Shown here in pieces: positions 17,052 through 25,664 of a stretch of 64,000 nt of DNA. The number at the start of each line of letters is the position of its first letter. The stretch's first letter is position 1. The notes under the pieces were generated by a model. That model did not search any database. It saw only the letters and a program-made list of their open reading frames with translations, and had not been told where the DNA came from. A program made the translations under genes and the position numbers. This DNA is from Devosia soli (GTDB lineage: Bacteria; Pseudomonadota; Alphaproteobacteria; Rhizobiales; Devosiaceae), in the NCBI RefSeq assembly GCF_000970455.1, contig NZ_LAJG01000042.1:124001-188000 (forward strand). Direction: 5' to 3'.

Positions 17052-17693
17052 TCAAGCGGAAGCCGCATCCCAGCTGTTCTCTGCCGCGTGCAGCGTCATC
17101 CGCCCCTTGGCAAAATGCGCAATAACCCCCTGCGGCGGGGGCCAGTTGAGAACGTCGCCGCGCGGCGTGCCTTCGACCAGATGCCGCAAGACGCGCAACA
17201 CGCCGCCATGGGCAACGACGACGGCTTGATGGGTCAGATCATGCGCGAAATCGACCAGCCGCGCCGAAACATCATCGTAGTTCTCGCCGCCATTCGGCCG
17301 AAACGACCAATAGCTCTCGTCGCGCTCGCCCGGTGCCAGGGCCTCGTGCTCCCGCGCTACCTCAGCGTGCAACATGCCCTCGAAATCGCCGAAAGAAATC
17401 TCGATCAAGCGTGGATCATGGATCACCGGCGGCAGTTTCACATCGAAGGCTGCCCGCATGCGGTCCATGGTTTCCGAAGCCCGGCTCAGCGGCGAGGCAA
17501 ACCAATTGAGCGAAGCGGGATCGACGCCATCCTGCTCGAGCAATTGCCGCAACAACACGCCATTGGCGTCGGCCTGCAATTGGCCAACCCGGTTGAGCGG
17601 AATGTCCATGCTGCCCTGATAGCGGCGTTCGCGGTTCCAGTCGGTTTCGCCGTGCCGGGCAAAGTAGAAATCGGGCCAGTCAGGGGTGGTCAT
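17052..17693 (-). CDS. Histidine phosphatase (phosphoglycerate mutase-like) family protein
   Basis: About 213 residues. The catalytic RHGE motif is in FARHGETDWNRERRYQG near the N-terminus; the second half has the conserved HGG (VVVAHGGVLRVL), an acid/base Glu region (RLIEISFGDFEG) and the SPLSRASET segment. The family includes cofactor-dependent mutases and many broad phosphatases (CobC, PhoE-like); the sequence does not settle the substrate. Two in-frame ATGs (17699, 17693) are close together with no clear ribosome site; I use the one beginning MTTPDWPDFYF. Confidence 0.9.
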   Translation of the reverse strand: MTTPDWPDFYFARHGETDWNRERRYQGSMDIPLNRVGQLQADANGVLLRQLLEQDGVDPASLNWFASPLSRASETMDRMRAAFDVKLPPVIHDPRLIEISFGDFEGMLHAEVAREHEALAPGERDESYWSFRPNGGENYDDVSARLVDFAHDLTHQAVVVAHGGVLRVLRHLVEGTPRGDVLNWPPPQGVIAHFAKGRMTLHAAENSWDAASA

Positions 17694-17936
17694 GCGCATA
17701 AACGCGCCAAAAGCGGCGCGACCTTGGACTAGAGTCGAAACGAACGCCCATTCGCCCGTTCCGGGCCGAAACCGCTCTTTGCGCGAAATCCCGAACCCGG
17801 CGGTACCGTACCCGATTTGCCCCATGATGCCAGAGACAGAAACGGGAATGTGCCATGCCCGCCACGTCTTTCTGGCATCCCGCTTCCGCCTGTGGCAGAG
17901 GAAGTGACCCATCCTGCGCGCCGGTCCGGAGGCCTC

Positions 17937-19352
17937 ATGTCCCTGTCACAAAGCGAAATCGCCAGCGGTCTCTCCACCATTCTGGGACACGATGCAGTCA
18001 TAACCGACGCGCAAAAAATGGACGCCTATCTCAAGGAGCCGCGCAAGCGCTTCCATGCGCCCGCTGCTGCCGTTGTCACGCCGCCCGACGTTCCGGCCCT
18101 CCAGGCCCTCCTCCGCTGGGCCAATGAAAACCGCGTCGGTATCATTCCTCAGGGCGGCAATACCGGCCTCGTCGGCGCTCAGGTGCCGCTGCTTGGCAGC
18201 GAGGTCATCGTATCCCTCGCCCGTTTCGATCGCATCCGCGCGATTGATACCGCCGCCGGCGTCATGACCGCAGAATCCGGCGTGATCCTCGAAAACGCCC
18301 ACAAAGCCGCCGAAGCCCAAGGCGCCATGTTCCCGCTCTGGCTCGCCTCGCAAGGCTCAGCCCGCATCGGCGGCGTCCTTTCCTCCAATGCTGGCGGCGT
18401 CAATGTCCTCGCCTATGGCAATGCTCGCGAGCTCACCATGGGCGTCGAAGCCGTCCTCGCGGATGGCAGGCTCTACCAGGGCCTCAACGCCCTCAAGAAG
18501 GACAATACGGGCTACGATCTCAAGGATTTGCTCGTCGGCGCCGAAGGCACGCTCGGCATCATCACGGCCGCGACGCTCAAAATCTTTCCGCTTCCCGAGG
18601 ACCACGAAACGGCCCTCGTTAACGTCACTTCCCCCGATGCCGCGTTGACTCTCTTCCAACTCATGCGCCAGCGTCTCGGCGGCCGCCTCAACGCCTTCGA
18701 GCTCATCCCCCAGATCGGCCTTGAATTCCAGTTGCGCCACGGCATGCTCGATGCCGATCCCACCGCCAGCCCCTCGCCGTGGTATGCGCTGATCGAAGTC
18801 ACCCGCATGGCCGGCACGGAGCCCGGCGCGCTGCAATCGGCCCTCGAAAACGCCTTCGAACGCGAGCTCATCACCGATGCGACGCTCGCCGAGTCCCTCG
18901 CTGAACGCACCCGCATGTGGACCTTTCGTGAGCAGATGAGCGAGTGCCAGTCCAAGGAAGGCGCCTCGATCAAGCACGACGTCTCCGTGCCCATCGCCGC
19001 CGTCCCGGCCCTTATCGCCGAAGGCTCCGCCGCCGCTGCGCGCATCGCCCCCGGCATCCGCCCCGTCCCCTTCGGCCACATGGGCGATGGCAATATTCAC
19101 TTCAACTTTTCCCAACCCGCCGGCTCCGACCCAAAGGCCTTTATGGCCCAATATGACGAAGCCGTGCACGAGGTCATCTACGAAACAGTGCTCAAACTGG
19201 GCGGCTCGGTCTCTGCCGAACACGGCATCGGCCAGCTCAAGGTCGATCTGTTGAAGCAAGTCAAAGACCCCGTCGCGCTCGATATGATGCGTGCCATCAA
19301 GACCGCCCTCGACCCCAACGGCATTCTCAATCCGGGAAAGATGCTGGGCTAG
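17937..19352 (+). CDS. FAD-binding oxidoreductase, GlcD/D-2-hydroxyglutarate dehydrogenase-like
   Basis: 471 residues. The N-terminal PCMH-type FAD domain carries PQGGNTGLVGAQVP and GGVLSSNAGGVNVLAYGNARE; the C-terminal cap has PFGHMGDGNIHFNFSQP (a likely metal-ligand segment) and the closing SAEHGIGQLKVDLL motif. These fit the D-2-hydroxyacid dehydrogenase group (D-lactate, glycolate, D-2-hydroxyglutarate). A good GGAGG site precedes the ATG at 17937. The most likely physiological substrate is D-2-hydroxyglutarate from serine synthesis, but this is inferred from family size rather than proven by residues. Confidence 0.92.
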   Translation: MSLSQSEIASGLSTILGHDAVITDAQKMDAYLKEPRKRFHAPAAAVVTPPDVPALQALLRWANENRVGIIPQGGNTGLVGAQVPLLGSEVIVSLARFDRIRAIDTAAGVMTAESGVILENAHKAAEAQGAMFPLWLASQGSARIGGVLSSNAGGVNVLAYGNARELTMGVEAVLADGRLYQGLNALKKDNTGYDLKDLLVGAEGTLGIITAATLKIFPLPEDHETALVNVTSPDAALTLFQLMRQRLGGRLNAFELIPQIGLEFQLRHGMLDADPTASPSPWYALIEVTRMAGTEPGALQSALENAFERELITDATLAESLAERTRMWTFREQMSECQSKEGASIKHDVSVPIAAVPALIAEGSAAAARIAPGIRPVPFGHMGDGNIHFNFSQPAGSDPKAFMAQYDEAVHEVIYETVLKLGGSVSAEHGIGQLKVDLLKQVKDPVALDMMRAIKTALDPNGILNPGKMLG

Positions 19353-19360
19353 TTCACCGA

Positions 19361-19510
19361 ACCTCCCCTCGCCCCTTGCGGGAGAGGGACAGATTTTCTG
19401 CGTTCAGCAGAAAGTCAGGGTGAGGGGTTCTCTCCCACGCTCCGAGCATGTTGAGAGACATCGCATATCCCTCATCCGCCCTTCGGGCAGCTTTTCCCGC
19501 AAGTGAGAGG
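19361..19510. repeat. Long palindrome-containing intergenic repeat
   Basis: Contains CTCGCCCCTTGCGGGAGAGG, a TTCTGC...GCAGAA inverted pair, GTGAGGGG and, near the end, CCTCATCCGCCCTTCGGGCAG followed by TTTTCCCGC. This mosaic resembles the scattered intergenic repeats I remember from Rhizobiales genomes. It lies between two genes on the same strand and has no coding features. Confidence 0.7.
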
Positions 19511-19596
19511 CAGATCAGGCGTTTGCGGCCCTATGTAACCCAGTACCCCCGATGTGCGTTCTTGCGCCAAGCTTCCGCCTGCCCCATCTTTCGGCC

Positions 19597-20154
19597 ATGC
19601 TCCTCAATGTCAATTTCCTCGACGACGCCACGCGTCCGCCCGTGCCCGCGCTGCCAAATCTGACCAATCGCCAGCGCCAGGCAGGCCATCACCTGCGCAT
19701 GATTCACGATCACCTGCGTGACAACATGAAAACGCTCGCCAAGCTGATCGAGCGGGCCAATGCACACGAGGTCACCCCAGCCGAGATCGCCGCCAAAGCC
19801 AATGACATGGCCATGCTCGCCAATTACCGGCGCTTCGGCAATCTTTGTGGGCAGCATTGCGGTATTGTGAACACCCACCACACGATCGAGGATCATCACC
19901 TCTTTCCGGTGCTTGCACAGCAAGGTCCTGCCTTCAAGGCAATCGCCGAGCGGCTGAAGGCCGAGCATGTCGTTGTGCACGAATTACTCGAGCACCTCGT
20001 CGAAGCCCTCAATGCGCTTGCGAGCGAGCCCAGCCCCTCGCGCTACACGAACGCCCGCGACATCTACCAAGCCCTTGAACGCGTGCTCCTTTCTCACCTC
20101 GGCTGGGAAGAAGAAGCCATGGGCGATGCGCTGGGATATTTTGAGATTATGTAG
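19597..20154 (+). CDS. Hemerythrin-like domain protein
   Basis: About 185 residues. A four-helix bundle with repeated histidines: HHLRMIHDHLRDN, then the HHTIEDHHLFP motif typical of hemerythrin HHE domains, HVVVHELLEHL and a final SHLGWEEEAMGDAL. These His/Glu residues can hold a di-iron centre; related proteins sense or store oxygen, NO or iron. The start is uncertain: ATG at 19552 (200 residues) or 19597, neither with a strong ribosome site. It is flanked on both sides by palindromic repeats. Confidence 0.85.
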   Translation: MLLNVNFLDDATRPPVPALPNLTNRQRQAGHHLRMIHDHLRDNMKTLAKLIERANAHEVTPAEIAAKANDMAMLANYRRFGNLCGQHCGIVNTHHTIEDHHLFPVLAQQGPAFKAIAERLKAEHVVVHELLEHLVEALNALASEPSPSRYTNARDIYQALERVLLSHLGWEEEAMGDALGYFEIM

Positions 20155-20176
20155 TCGTGTCCTCACTCTCAATTCT

Positions 20177-20253
20177 GTCGTCACCACCGGGCTTGTCCCG
20201 GTGGTCCATGCCGGGCCAAATTGGATTGCCGGACAAGCCCGGCAATGACGGTG
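20177..20253. repeat. Palindromic intergenic repeat, CCCGGCAAT family, copy 1
   Basis: Two hairpins in a row: ACCACCGGG with CCCGGTGGT, and ATTGCCGG with CCGGCAAT. The same two-part architecture recurs at 26868-26955. Both copies lie between convergent genes, here the hemerythrin and YedK genes, so a bidirectional transcription-stop role is plausible. Confidence 0.8.
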
Positions 20254-20312
20254 AGAATGAGAACGTCGTTTTCGCCTGCATCACCCTCGATAATAAGCGG
20301 CGGAAGACCCCT

Positions 20313-21056
20313 TCAAAACAAATCCATCTGCCCGCCACCGCCGGCAACCTTCTTCGGCTTCATCTTTACCGGCTCCGGCTTTTCCTCCGTCACTTCCTCG
20401 ATCAGCCCCGGATCATCATCCCGCGCCGAATTGACCCGCGTGGACACCGGGTGAAATTTCAGCACGCCATCCTGAAGCGGCAGCGCCATCTGCGCCGCTT
20501 CCTGCGCCCCGACCTCGCGCACATTGAGCCAATCATCGATCTGCCGCTCATCCATCAGGATCGCGGGCATGCGATCATGGATCGCCGAAAGCTGGGCATT
20601 GGCCGCAACGGTGATGGTCGCAACACTATCGACCTCCTCGCCTTCCGGCCCGCTCCAGGTCGCATGAAGCCCCGCCAGCGCCATCGGCTGGCCATCGGCG
20701 CGGGTGATGTAATAGGGGCGCTTCTTCTTGTCCGGCCCCGTGTGCCATTCATAATAGCCACTCGCCGGCACGATGCAGCGCCCATGCTTGAGCGGATCGC
20801 GAAATGCCGCCTTTTCCCGAATCGTCTCGGCCCGCGCATTGATCAGCAGCGGAAATTCGCGCGGGTCCTTGACCCAGCGCGGCACGAGCCCCCAACGCGC
20901 AAAATGACCCTCGCGCCGTCCACCTTCTTCCCAGATGGCGGCTATGGGCTGAGTGGGCGCAATATTGTAGCGCGGCACCATGGGCAGCTCTTTGAGGATC
21001 TTGAAGAGCTCGACCATCATTTCGGGCGGCAAAGTCGCCGCATAGCGTCCGCACAT
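20313..21056 (-). CDS. SOS response-associated peptidase family protein (YedK/HMCES)
   Basis: 247 residues. SRAP-domain protein that forms a stable thiazolidine crosslink with abasic sites in single-stranded DNA, protecting them from strand breakage. The catalytic Cys2 is at the very N-terminus (MCGRYAA), with the conserved PRYNIAPTQP, the NARAET motif (active-site Asn and Glu) and SAIHDRMP (active-site His). A Lys/Gly-rich tail (KMKPKKVAGGGGQMDLF) follows the core. I see no alphaproteobacterial LexA box in the short upstream gap, despite the family name. Confidence 0.95.
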   Translation of the reverse strand: MCGRYAATLPPEMMVELFKILKELPMVPRYNIAPTQPIAAIWEEGGRREGHFARWGLVPRWVKDPREFPLLINARAETIREKAAFRDPLKHGRCIVPASGYYEWHTGPDKKKRPYYITRADGQPMALAGLHATWSGPEGEEVDSVATITVAANAQLSAIHDRMPAILMDERQIDDWLNVREVGAQEAAQMALPLQDGVLKFHPVSTRVNSARDDDPGLIEEVTEEKPEPVKMKPKKVAGGGGQMDLF

Positions 21057-21120
21057 GGCGTGTCTCCTTTACTTCTCACGAGGTAATGTCATTGCAGACG
21101 AATCGCAAACTGCTCGGGCC

Positions 21121-21522
21121 ATGACCGCTCTCCCCAATGCCGCCAGCGTCGGCATCGTACGCCACGGCAAAATCCTGCTCATCAAGCGCGCTCTGCCGCC
21201 CTATCAGAACCTTTGGACTTTTCCGGGCGGTCGCCTTGAGGTCAATGAAACCATCGAACAATGCGCCATCCGGGAAGTGCAGGAAGAGCTCGGCCTCACC
21301 GTGCGCAATCCGCGCCACGTGATGACCCAGGAACTGGGCCGCGACGGCACCTATCGCCTCGCCGTCTTCACCACCACCGATTATGTCGGCACCGTAAAGC
21401 CCTCGAGCGAAATCCTCGACCACAAATGGGCCGACCCCGGCATGCTGCTGGCTCTGCGCACCACTTCGCGCCTCGATGACGTGATCAAAGAGTGTTTTAA
21501 GATTTTGGGTCAGAACTGGTAA
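21121..21522 (+). CDS. NUDIX hydrolase
   Basis: 133 residues with a complete Nudix box (GGRLEVNETIEQCAIREVQEELG from about residue 38), which binds Mg2+ and hydrolyses nucleoside diphosphates linked to another group. N-terminal beta strands read VGIVRHGKILLIKRALPPYQNLWTFPGG, the layout of ADP-ribose pyrophosphatase/MutT-like members. The exact substrate cannot be read from the sequence. The ATG at 21121 has a poor ribosome site. Divergent from the yedK-like gene. Confidence 0.9.
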   Translation: MTALPNAASVGIVRHGKILLIKRALPPYQNLWTFPGGRLEVNETIEQCAIREVQEELGLTVRNPRHVMTQELGRDGTYRLAVFTTTDYVGTVKPSSEILDHKWADPGMLLALRTTSRLDDVIKECFKILGQNW

Positions 21523-21566
21523 GAGGCGGGCATGACGAAGCCGACCCTCACCCATCGTGGCTCCAC

Positions 21567-21600
21567 TCCTTTTCTCCTCCCCCTACCAGGGGGAGGCCGG
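21567..21600. repeat. CTCCCC/GGGGAG palindrome, between NUDIX and TIGR02301 genes
   Basis: CCTCCCCCTACCAGGGGGAGG forms a hairpin. The right arm (GGGGGAGG) lies just before the GTG at 21601 and probably doubles as the Shine-Dalgarno sequence of the next gene. Related copies are at 2036-2135, 22396-22436 and 29212-29262. Confidence 0.7.
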
Positions 21601-21987
21601 GTGGCGGTCTCGACGCGCTCAATCCTCGCCAAAACCCTCGCCCCCCTTTTCCTCACCCTCACCCTCACCGCTCCAGCCCTCGCCATTGATCCGCCCTATC
21701 AGCGCCAGATGGAGCGGCTCGCCGAGGTCATGGGCAGCCTCTATTACCTCCAGCCCCTCTGCAAAGCCGGCTCCGAGGATTGGCGCGCCCAGATGTCCGA
21801 GTTGATTACCCTCGACGAGCCCGACGAAGACCGCCGCCAGCGCCTCGCAGGTGCGTTCAACTCCGGCTATACCGGATTCTCGCGCCTCCACCGCCAATGT
21901 ACCTCCGCCTCGCGCGAAGCGCTCACCCGGCTGCTCGTCGAAGCGCAGCAATTGGTTCGCAGCATTCATACGCGTTTTGCCGAATAG
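21601..21987 (+). CDS. TIGR02301 family secreted protein
   Basis: About 128 residues counted from a GTG at 21601, which lies a few bases after GGGGGAGG; an in-frame ATG at 21532 would add 23 residues translated from a palindromic repeat. The N-terminus is a signal peptide (ILAKTLAPLFLTLTLTAPALA). The mature part, with YQRQMERLAEVMGSLYYLQPLC, two or three cysteines and a helical RLLVEAQQLVRSIHTRF end, matches the TIGR02301 family of alphaproteobacterial periplasmic proteins as I remember it. Function unknown. Confidence 0.8.
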   Translation: MAVSTRSILAKTLAPLFLTLTLTAPALAIDPPYQRQMERLAEVMGSLYYLQPLCKAGSEDWRAQMSELITLDEPDEDRRQRLAGAFNSGYTGFSRLHRQCTSASREALTRLLVEAQQLVRSIHTRFAE

Positions 21988-22081
21988 GCAGGGCGGCAAA
22001 AGCCTGCAATTGCCTACTCCCCGTTAACCTTCGGCTTACTTCTGCCGCGCCAATGGACGGGGTGCGTGCTACGGAACCTTC

Positions 22082-22360
22082 ATGAGCACCACCAAATCCA
22101 TGTTTGCGCCGGCTTCGGGCCAGGGCCCTTTCGAACAGGGTCAGGTCGAGCGCCAGATCGCCCTCGAATACCTCGCCGAGGCCTGGAACAGCGCCGAAGA
22201 AGACGGCCTCGAACCCGCAGCGCTCGCCCACGCCTCGCTCTTTGCCGCCCTTGCGACCTTCGTGCGCATGCACGGCGATGAAGCCACCGCCGACCTCATC
22301 GCCCAGCTGCCCGATCGGATCCGCACCGGCGAATACAATCTCGAGCGCATCCTCCAGTAA
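22082..22360 (+). CDS. Small conserved hypothetical protein
   Basis: 92 residues, MSTTKSMFAPASGQGPFEQGQ then a helical body (ERQIALEYLAEAWNSAEEDGLE, SLFAALATFVRMHGDEATADLIAQLPDRI). ACGGAA precedes the ATG. It is soluble and acidic with no motif that I can assign. It follows the TIGR02301 gene on the same strand after about 95 bases and is convergent with emrB. Confidence 0.75.
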   Translation: MSTTKSMFAPASGQGPFEQGQVERQIALEYLAEAWNSAEEDGLEPAALAHASLFAALATFVRMHGDEATADLIAQLPDRIRTGEYNLERILQ

Positions 22361-22395
22361 TTTTTGGAATTTACGCCGCGCCAAGCACTGGCGCG

Positions 22396-22436
22396 CTCCT
22401 CCCCATACCAGGGGGAGGTCGGGTGGGGGGTATTGA
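22396..22436. repeat. CTCCCC/GGGGAG palindrome between convergent genes
   Basis: CTCCTCCCCATACCAGGGGG and the following AGGTCGGGTGGGGGG make a hairpin plus a G-rich tail. It is a near copy of the element at 21567-21600 and sits between the 92-residue protein gene and the convergent emrB-like gene. Confidence 0.7.
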
Positions 22437-22443
22437 TTTCCCC

Positions 22444-24012
22444 TTACTCCGCCATTGCGTGGGCCCGCTCGATTGCCAGCTCTTCCTTGGTCTTGGGCTT
22501 GAACCCCTTATCCTTCTTCGGACCGCGCAGCAGCAGGATCAGCGGGATCGAGGCTAGGCTCAGCATGAGCATCAGCCAAAAATCGTCGAGATAGCTCAGC
22601 ATCGCCGATTGCTTTTGCACCAAGCCATTGATGATGGCGACGATCTGCCCATTGCCGGTCAGGAGGCCCGGCATCTGCGTCTGCACCGCCATCGATTCTG
22701 GGGTCAGCCGTTCGGCCAGTTCGGCATGGTTCACCTGCATCATATTGGTCAGCACCACGCTCACGAGCGAAATGCCGATCCCCTGCCCCACATTGCGCAC
22801 CAGTGCAAACATCGCGGTCGCGTCGGCGCGAACGCTTGGCGCAATGGTGGCAAAGGCCATGGTCGAGAGCGGCACGAACAAAAAGCCCATGCCAAAGCCC
22901 TGCATCGCCCCGGTGATGATCACCGGCCAATAGTCCATGTCGGGCGAAAAGCTCGTCATCTGCCAGAGCGAATAACTCATGATCACCGAGCCGACGAGCA
23001 TCATGATGCGCGCATCGACCTTGCCGCTCAGCCGCCCCACGATCATCATCGAAACCAGCGTCGCAGCACCACGCGGCGCCATCAGGAGGCCGGTAAAGAT
23101 CACCGAATAGCCCATCAGGTTCTGCAACATGGGTGGCAGGAGCGCGAGGCCGGAAAAGAGCGTGATGCCCATCACGCCCATCAGCAGCGAGCCGAGCGAG
23201 AAGTTGAAATCCTTGTACATCCTCAGATCGACGAAGGGCTGCTTGGATGTCAGCGAGTGCACGACGAACACCCAGAGCCCGGCGATGAAGATGCCGAGTT
23301 CGATCCAGGTTTCGACGGCAGTGAACCAGCCGTTCTCGGCGCCCCGGTCGAGCAGCATCTGCAGCGCCCCGACGCCCAGCGCCAGCATGCCGAAGCCGAA
23401 GAAGTCGAAGCGGCGGTTCTTGATTTCGGTATTGGGCATGTAGAGCGCCAGCATGGCGACGCAGACAGCGCCCACCGGCACATTGACCAGAAACACCCAG
23501 CGCCAGTCGAATGTTTCGGTCAGCCAGCCGCCCAAGGTCGGGCCGACGATCGGGGCCACCATGATGCCCATGCCATAGAGCGCCATGGCCTGGCCGATCT
23601 TTTCGCGCGGATTGATGTTGAGGAGGATGGTCTGCGCCAGGGGCGCGATCATCGCGCCACAAAGCCCCTGCAGCACGCGAAACAGCACCATTTCCGGCAG
23701 GCTCGAAGCGATCCCGCAGAGCGCCGAGGCGACCGTGAACCCGATCACTGCGCCCAAAAACAGCCGCCGCTGCCCGAGCCTATCGCTCATCCAGCCGGTC
23801 AGCGGCGTCGCGATGGCGGCCGCCACGATATAGGAGGTCAAAACCCAGTTGATCTCGTTTTGCGCCGCGCCGAGCGAAGACGACATATGCGGCAGCGCCA
23901 CATTGGCGATCGTCGTGTCGAGCACCTGCATGATGGTGCCCATCATCAGCGCCAGGGTGAGCATGCCCTTGTTCTTGACCACAAGAGCGGGCTGGGAAAT
24001 CGCTTCGGCCAT
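22444..24012 (-). CDS. emrB: DHA2-family multidrug MFS transporter, EmrB-like
   Basis: 522 residues with 14 membrane segments. Motif A is present as GWMSDRLGQRRLF and motif C-like glycine/proline segments as GIMVAPIVGPTLGGWL; motif D1 (MQVLDTTIANVALPHM) marks the DHA2 drug:H+ antiporters. It is cotranscribed after a HlyD-type adaptor and a MarR regulator, the EmrRAB arrangement. With the adaptor and an outer-membrane channel encoded elsewhere it would export hydrophobic toxins or drugs. Confidence 0.95.
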   Translation of the reverse strand: MAEAISQPALVVKNKGMLTLALMMGTIMQVLDTTIANVALPHMSSSLGAAQNEINWVLTSYIVAAAIATPLTGWMSDRLGQRRLFLGAVIGFTVASALCGIASSLPEMVLFRVLQGLCGAMIAPLAQTILLNINPREKIGQAMALYGMGIMVAPIVGPTLGGWLTETFDWRWVFLVNVPVGAVCVAMLALYMPNTEIKNRRFDFFGFGMLALGVGALQMLLDRGAENGWFTAVETWIELGIFIAGLWVFVVHSLTSKQPFVDLRMYKDFNFSLGSLLMGVMGITLFSGLALLPPMLQNLMGYSVIFTGLLMAPRGAATLVSMMIVGRLSGKVDARIMMLVGSVIMSYSLWQMTSFSPDMDYWPVIITGAMQGFGMGFLFVPLSTMAFATIAPSVRADATAMFALVRNVGQGIGISLVSVVLTNMMQVNHAELAERLTPESMAVQTQMPGLLTGNGQIVAIINGLVQKQSAMLSYLDDFWLMLMLSLASIPLILLLRGPKKDKGFKPKTKEELAIERAHAMAE

Positions 24013-24059
24013 CTTGGCCTCCTCGGGAGAAATGGAGGCGGGTCCGTGGGCCCGTCAGA

Positions 24060-25199
24060 TCAGAGGGGCTTGGCTTCGCCCGTTATGCGCTCAAGCGTAT
24101 TGGCGCCGGTATCGACGCTGACCACCGCGCTCATGCCCGAGCGCAGAAGATCGGCCGGCACTGCGTGGCCAAAGTCGATGCGCACGGGGATGCGCTGGGT
24201 CACCTTGACCCAGTTGCCGGTCGCGTTCTGGGCTGGGATCAGCGAAAACTCCGAGCCCGTCGCTGCACCGATGCTGGTCACCGTGCCTTCGATCGGCTTG
24301 CCCGGAATGGCGTCAACCGCCACGTCCGCCTTCATGCCGACGCGAATGCCGGCTAGCTGGGTTTCCTTGAAATTGGCCTCCACCCAGCTCGCCTTGGTTT
24401 CGACAAGGCTCGCAATGGTCGTGCCGGCGGCGACGAACTGCCCGACGTTGAGGCTCGCCACCTGGCTGATGACGCCATCGGTCACGGCCACCACCTTGGT
24501 TTTTGCCAGGTTACGCTCAGCCAGGCTCACCGCTGCCAGTGCAGTCTTGACCGCCGGATGCGCGTCGGTGTCGATATCGGCATTGCCGCCAAGTGCGGCC
24601 GCCGCATTGTCCACCTGCTGCTGCGCCGTCGAGACCGCATTCTGCGCCTGCTGCAGCGCGAGCTTGGGGTCATCGAGCGTTGCCGTCGAGGCGATCCCCT
24701 GGGTCACCAACGTATTCTGCCGGTCGAACTTGGATTGCTGGATAGCCAGTACCTCGTTGGCGGCGTTGAGCGCCTTGGTCGCCGTCGCATAGGCAACCTT
24801 GAGCTGCTCTACATTGACGCGTGCCGTGCCGAGGGCCGCGTTGGCCTGTTCGAGCGCGATCTGGTACGGCTCGGGATCGATCGCAAAGATCTCGTCCCCG
24901 GCATGCACCATCATGTTTTCGCTGACATCAACCTCGGTGATGCGCCCGGCGACATCGGCAGAAAGCGCAACTTTGGCCTGTTGCACATAGGCATTGTCGG
25001 TTTCTTCGAACCGGCCGCCGGTCAGGTAAAAATAGCCGCCGCCCACGACGAGCAGCAGCGGCACGCTGACCATCAAAAGCAGCCGGCCCGGCCGGCGCTT
25101 CTTCTTCGTGGGTTCGGTTGGCGGCAACGGCGACGTGACCTCGTTGGCAGCAACAGGGGTAGCTTCGCCGGGCTTTGGTTCTTTTGCATGGGCGTTCAT
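24060..25199 (-). CDS. emrA: HlyD-family membrane fusion protein, EmrA-like
   Basis: 379 residues. One N-terminal membrane anchor (LLLMVSVPLLLVVGGGYFYL), then the HlyD/biotinyl-lipoyl barrel (VALSADVAGRITEVDVSENM), a long alpha-helical coiled-coil hairpin of about residues 120-240, and the beta-barrel domain with VAAGTTIASLVE and VKVTQRIPVRIDF. It bridges the EmrB-like pump to an outer-membrane exit duct. Four bases separate its start from the MarR stop, so the three genes form an operon. Confidence 0.95.
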   Translation of the reverse strand: MNAHAKEPKPGEATPVAANEVTSPLPPTEPTKKKRRPGRLLLMVSVPLLLVVGGGYFYLTGGRFEETDNAYVQQAKVALSADVAGRITEVDVSENMMVHAGDEIFAIDPEPYQIALEQANAALGTARVNVEQLKVAYATATKALNAANEVLAIQQSKFDRQNTLVTQGIASTATLDDPKLALQQAQNAVSTAQQQVDNAAAALGGNADIDTDAHPAVKTALAAVSLAERNLAKTKVVAVTDGVISQVASLNVGQFVAAGTTIASLVETKASWVEANFKETQLAGIRVGMKADVAVDAIPGKPIEGTVTSIGAATGSEFSLIPAQNATGNWVKVTQRIPVRIDFGHAVPADLLRSGMSAVVSVDTGANTLERITGEAKPL

Positions 25200-25202
25200 C
25201 GG

Positions 25203-25652
25203 TCAGTCCTTGGTCTCGGCGTCGCCGCCGCTCAGATTATCGCGAATTCTGGAAAGTCCCTCGATCAGGGCTGCGGTCTCGGCCGGCGCCATACCGGCAA
25301 TGGCGGTCTTGTAGAGTTCGACGCCCATCCCCTCGACCTGGGAGAATAGCGCCCGGCCTTCCGGCGTCAGCGTCACGATCTTGGCGCGTCCGTCCTGTGG
25401 GTCCGGCTCGCGCTGCACCAGCTCGCGTTCGGTGAGGCGCTTCAGGATGCTGCTCATGGTCATCGGGTCGGTATCGAGCGCCGAAGCCAGCGCGACCTGC
25501 GACATACCGTTTTCGCGGCCAAGCTTGGTCACCGTTCGCCATTGCGGCAGCGTCAGGTCATTGCCGCGCGTCTGCTCCTCGAGTTGCCGGCGAAAGGCCC
25601 GGAACACCTCGTGGATCAGGTAAAAAATCGGCGCTGTCTCCATGCTTTTCAT
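25203..25652 (-). CDS. MarR family transcriptional regulator
   Basis: 149 residues. Winged-helix repressor: HTH region SQVALASALDTDPMTMSSILKRL and the wing with REPDPQDGRAKIVTLTPEGRALF. The first gene of the regulator-adaptor-pump operon, which suggests a ligand-released repressor of drug efflux like EmrR. The start at 25652 (MKSMETAPIF) is used; a second ATG three codons later is possible. An inverted repeat spanning the predicted promoter lies immediately upstream and is the likely autoregulatory operator. Confidence 0.93.
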   Translation of the reverse strand: MKSMETAPIFYLIHEVFRAFRRQLEEQTRGNDLTLPQWRTVTKLGRENGMSQVALASALDTDPMTMSSILKRLTERELVQREPDPQDGRAKIVTLTPEGRALFSQVEGMGVELYKTAIAGMAPAETAALIEGLSRIRDNLSGGDAETKD

Positions 25653-25664
25653 CGGCGCACCCGC

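Noticed and set aside
20155-21120. SOS control of the yedK-like gene
   Set aside because: Despite the family name, no GTTC-N7-GTTC site was found in its short upstream region.
22609-24792. Long open frame opposite emrB and emrA
   Set aside because: It is antisense to two clearly recognised efflux genes and is dominated by His/Asp/Arg without any motif.
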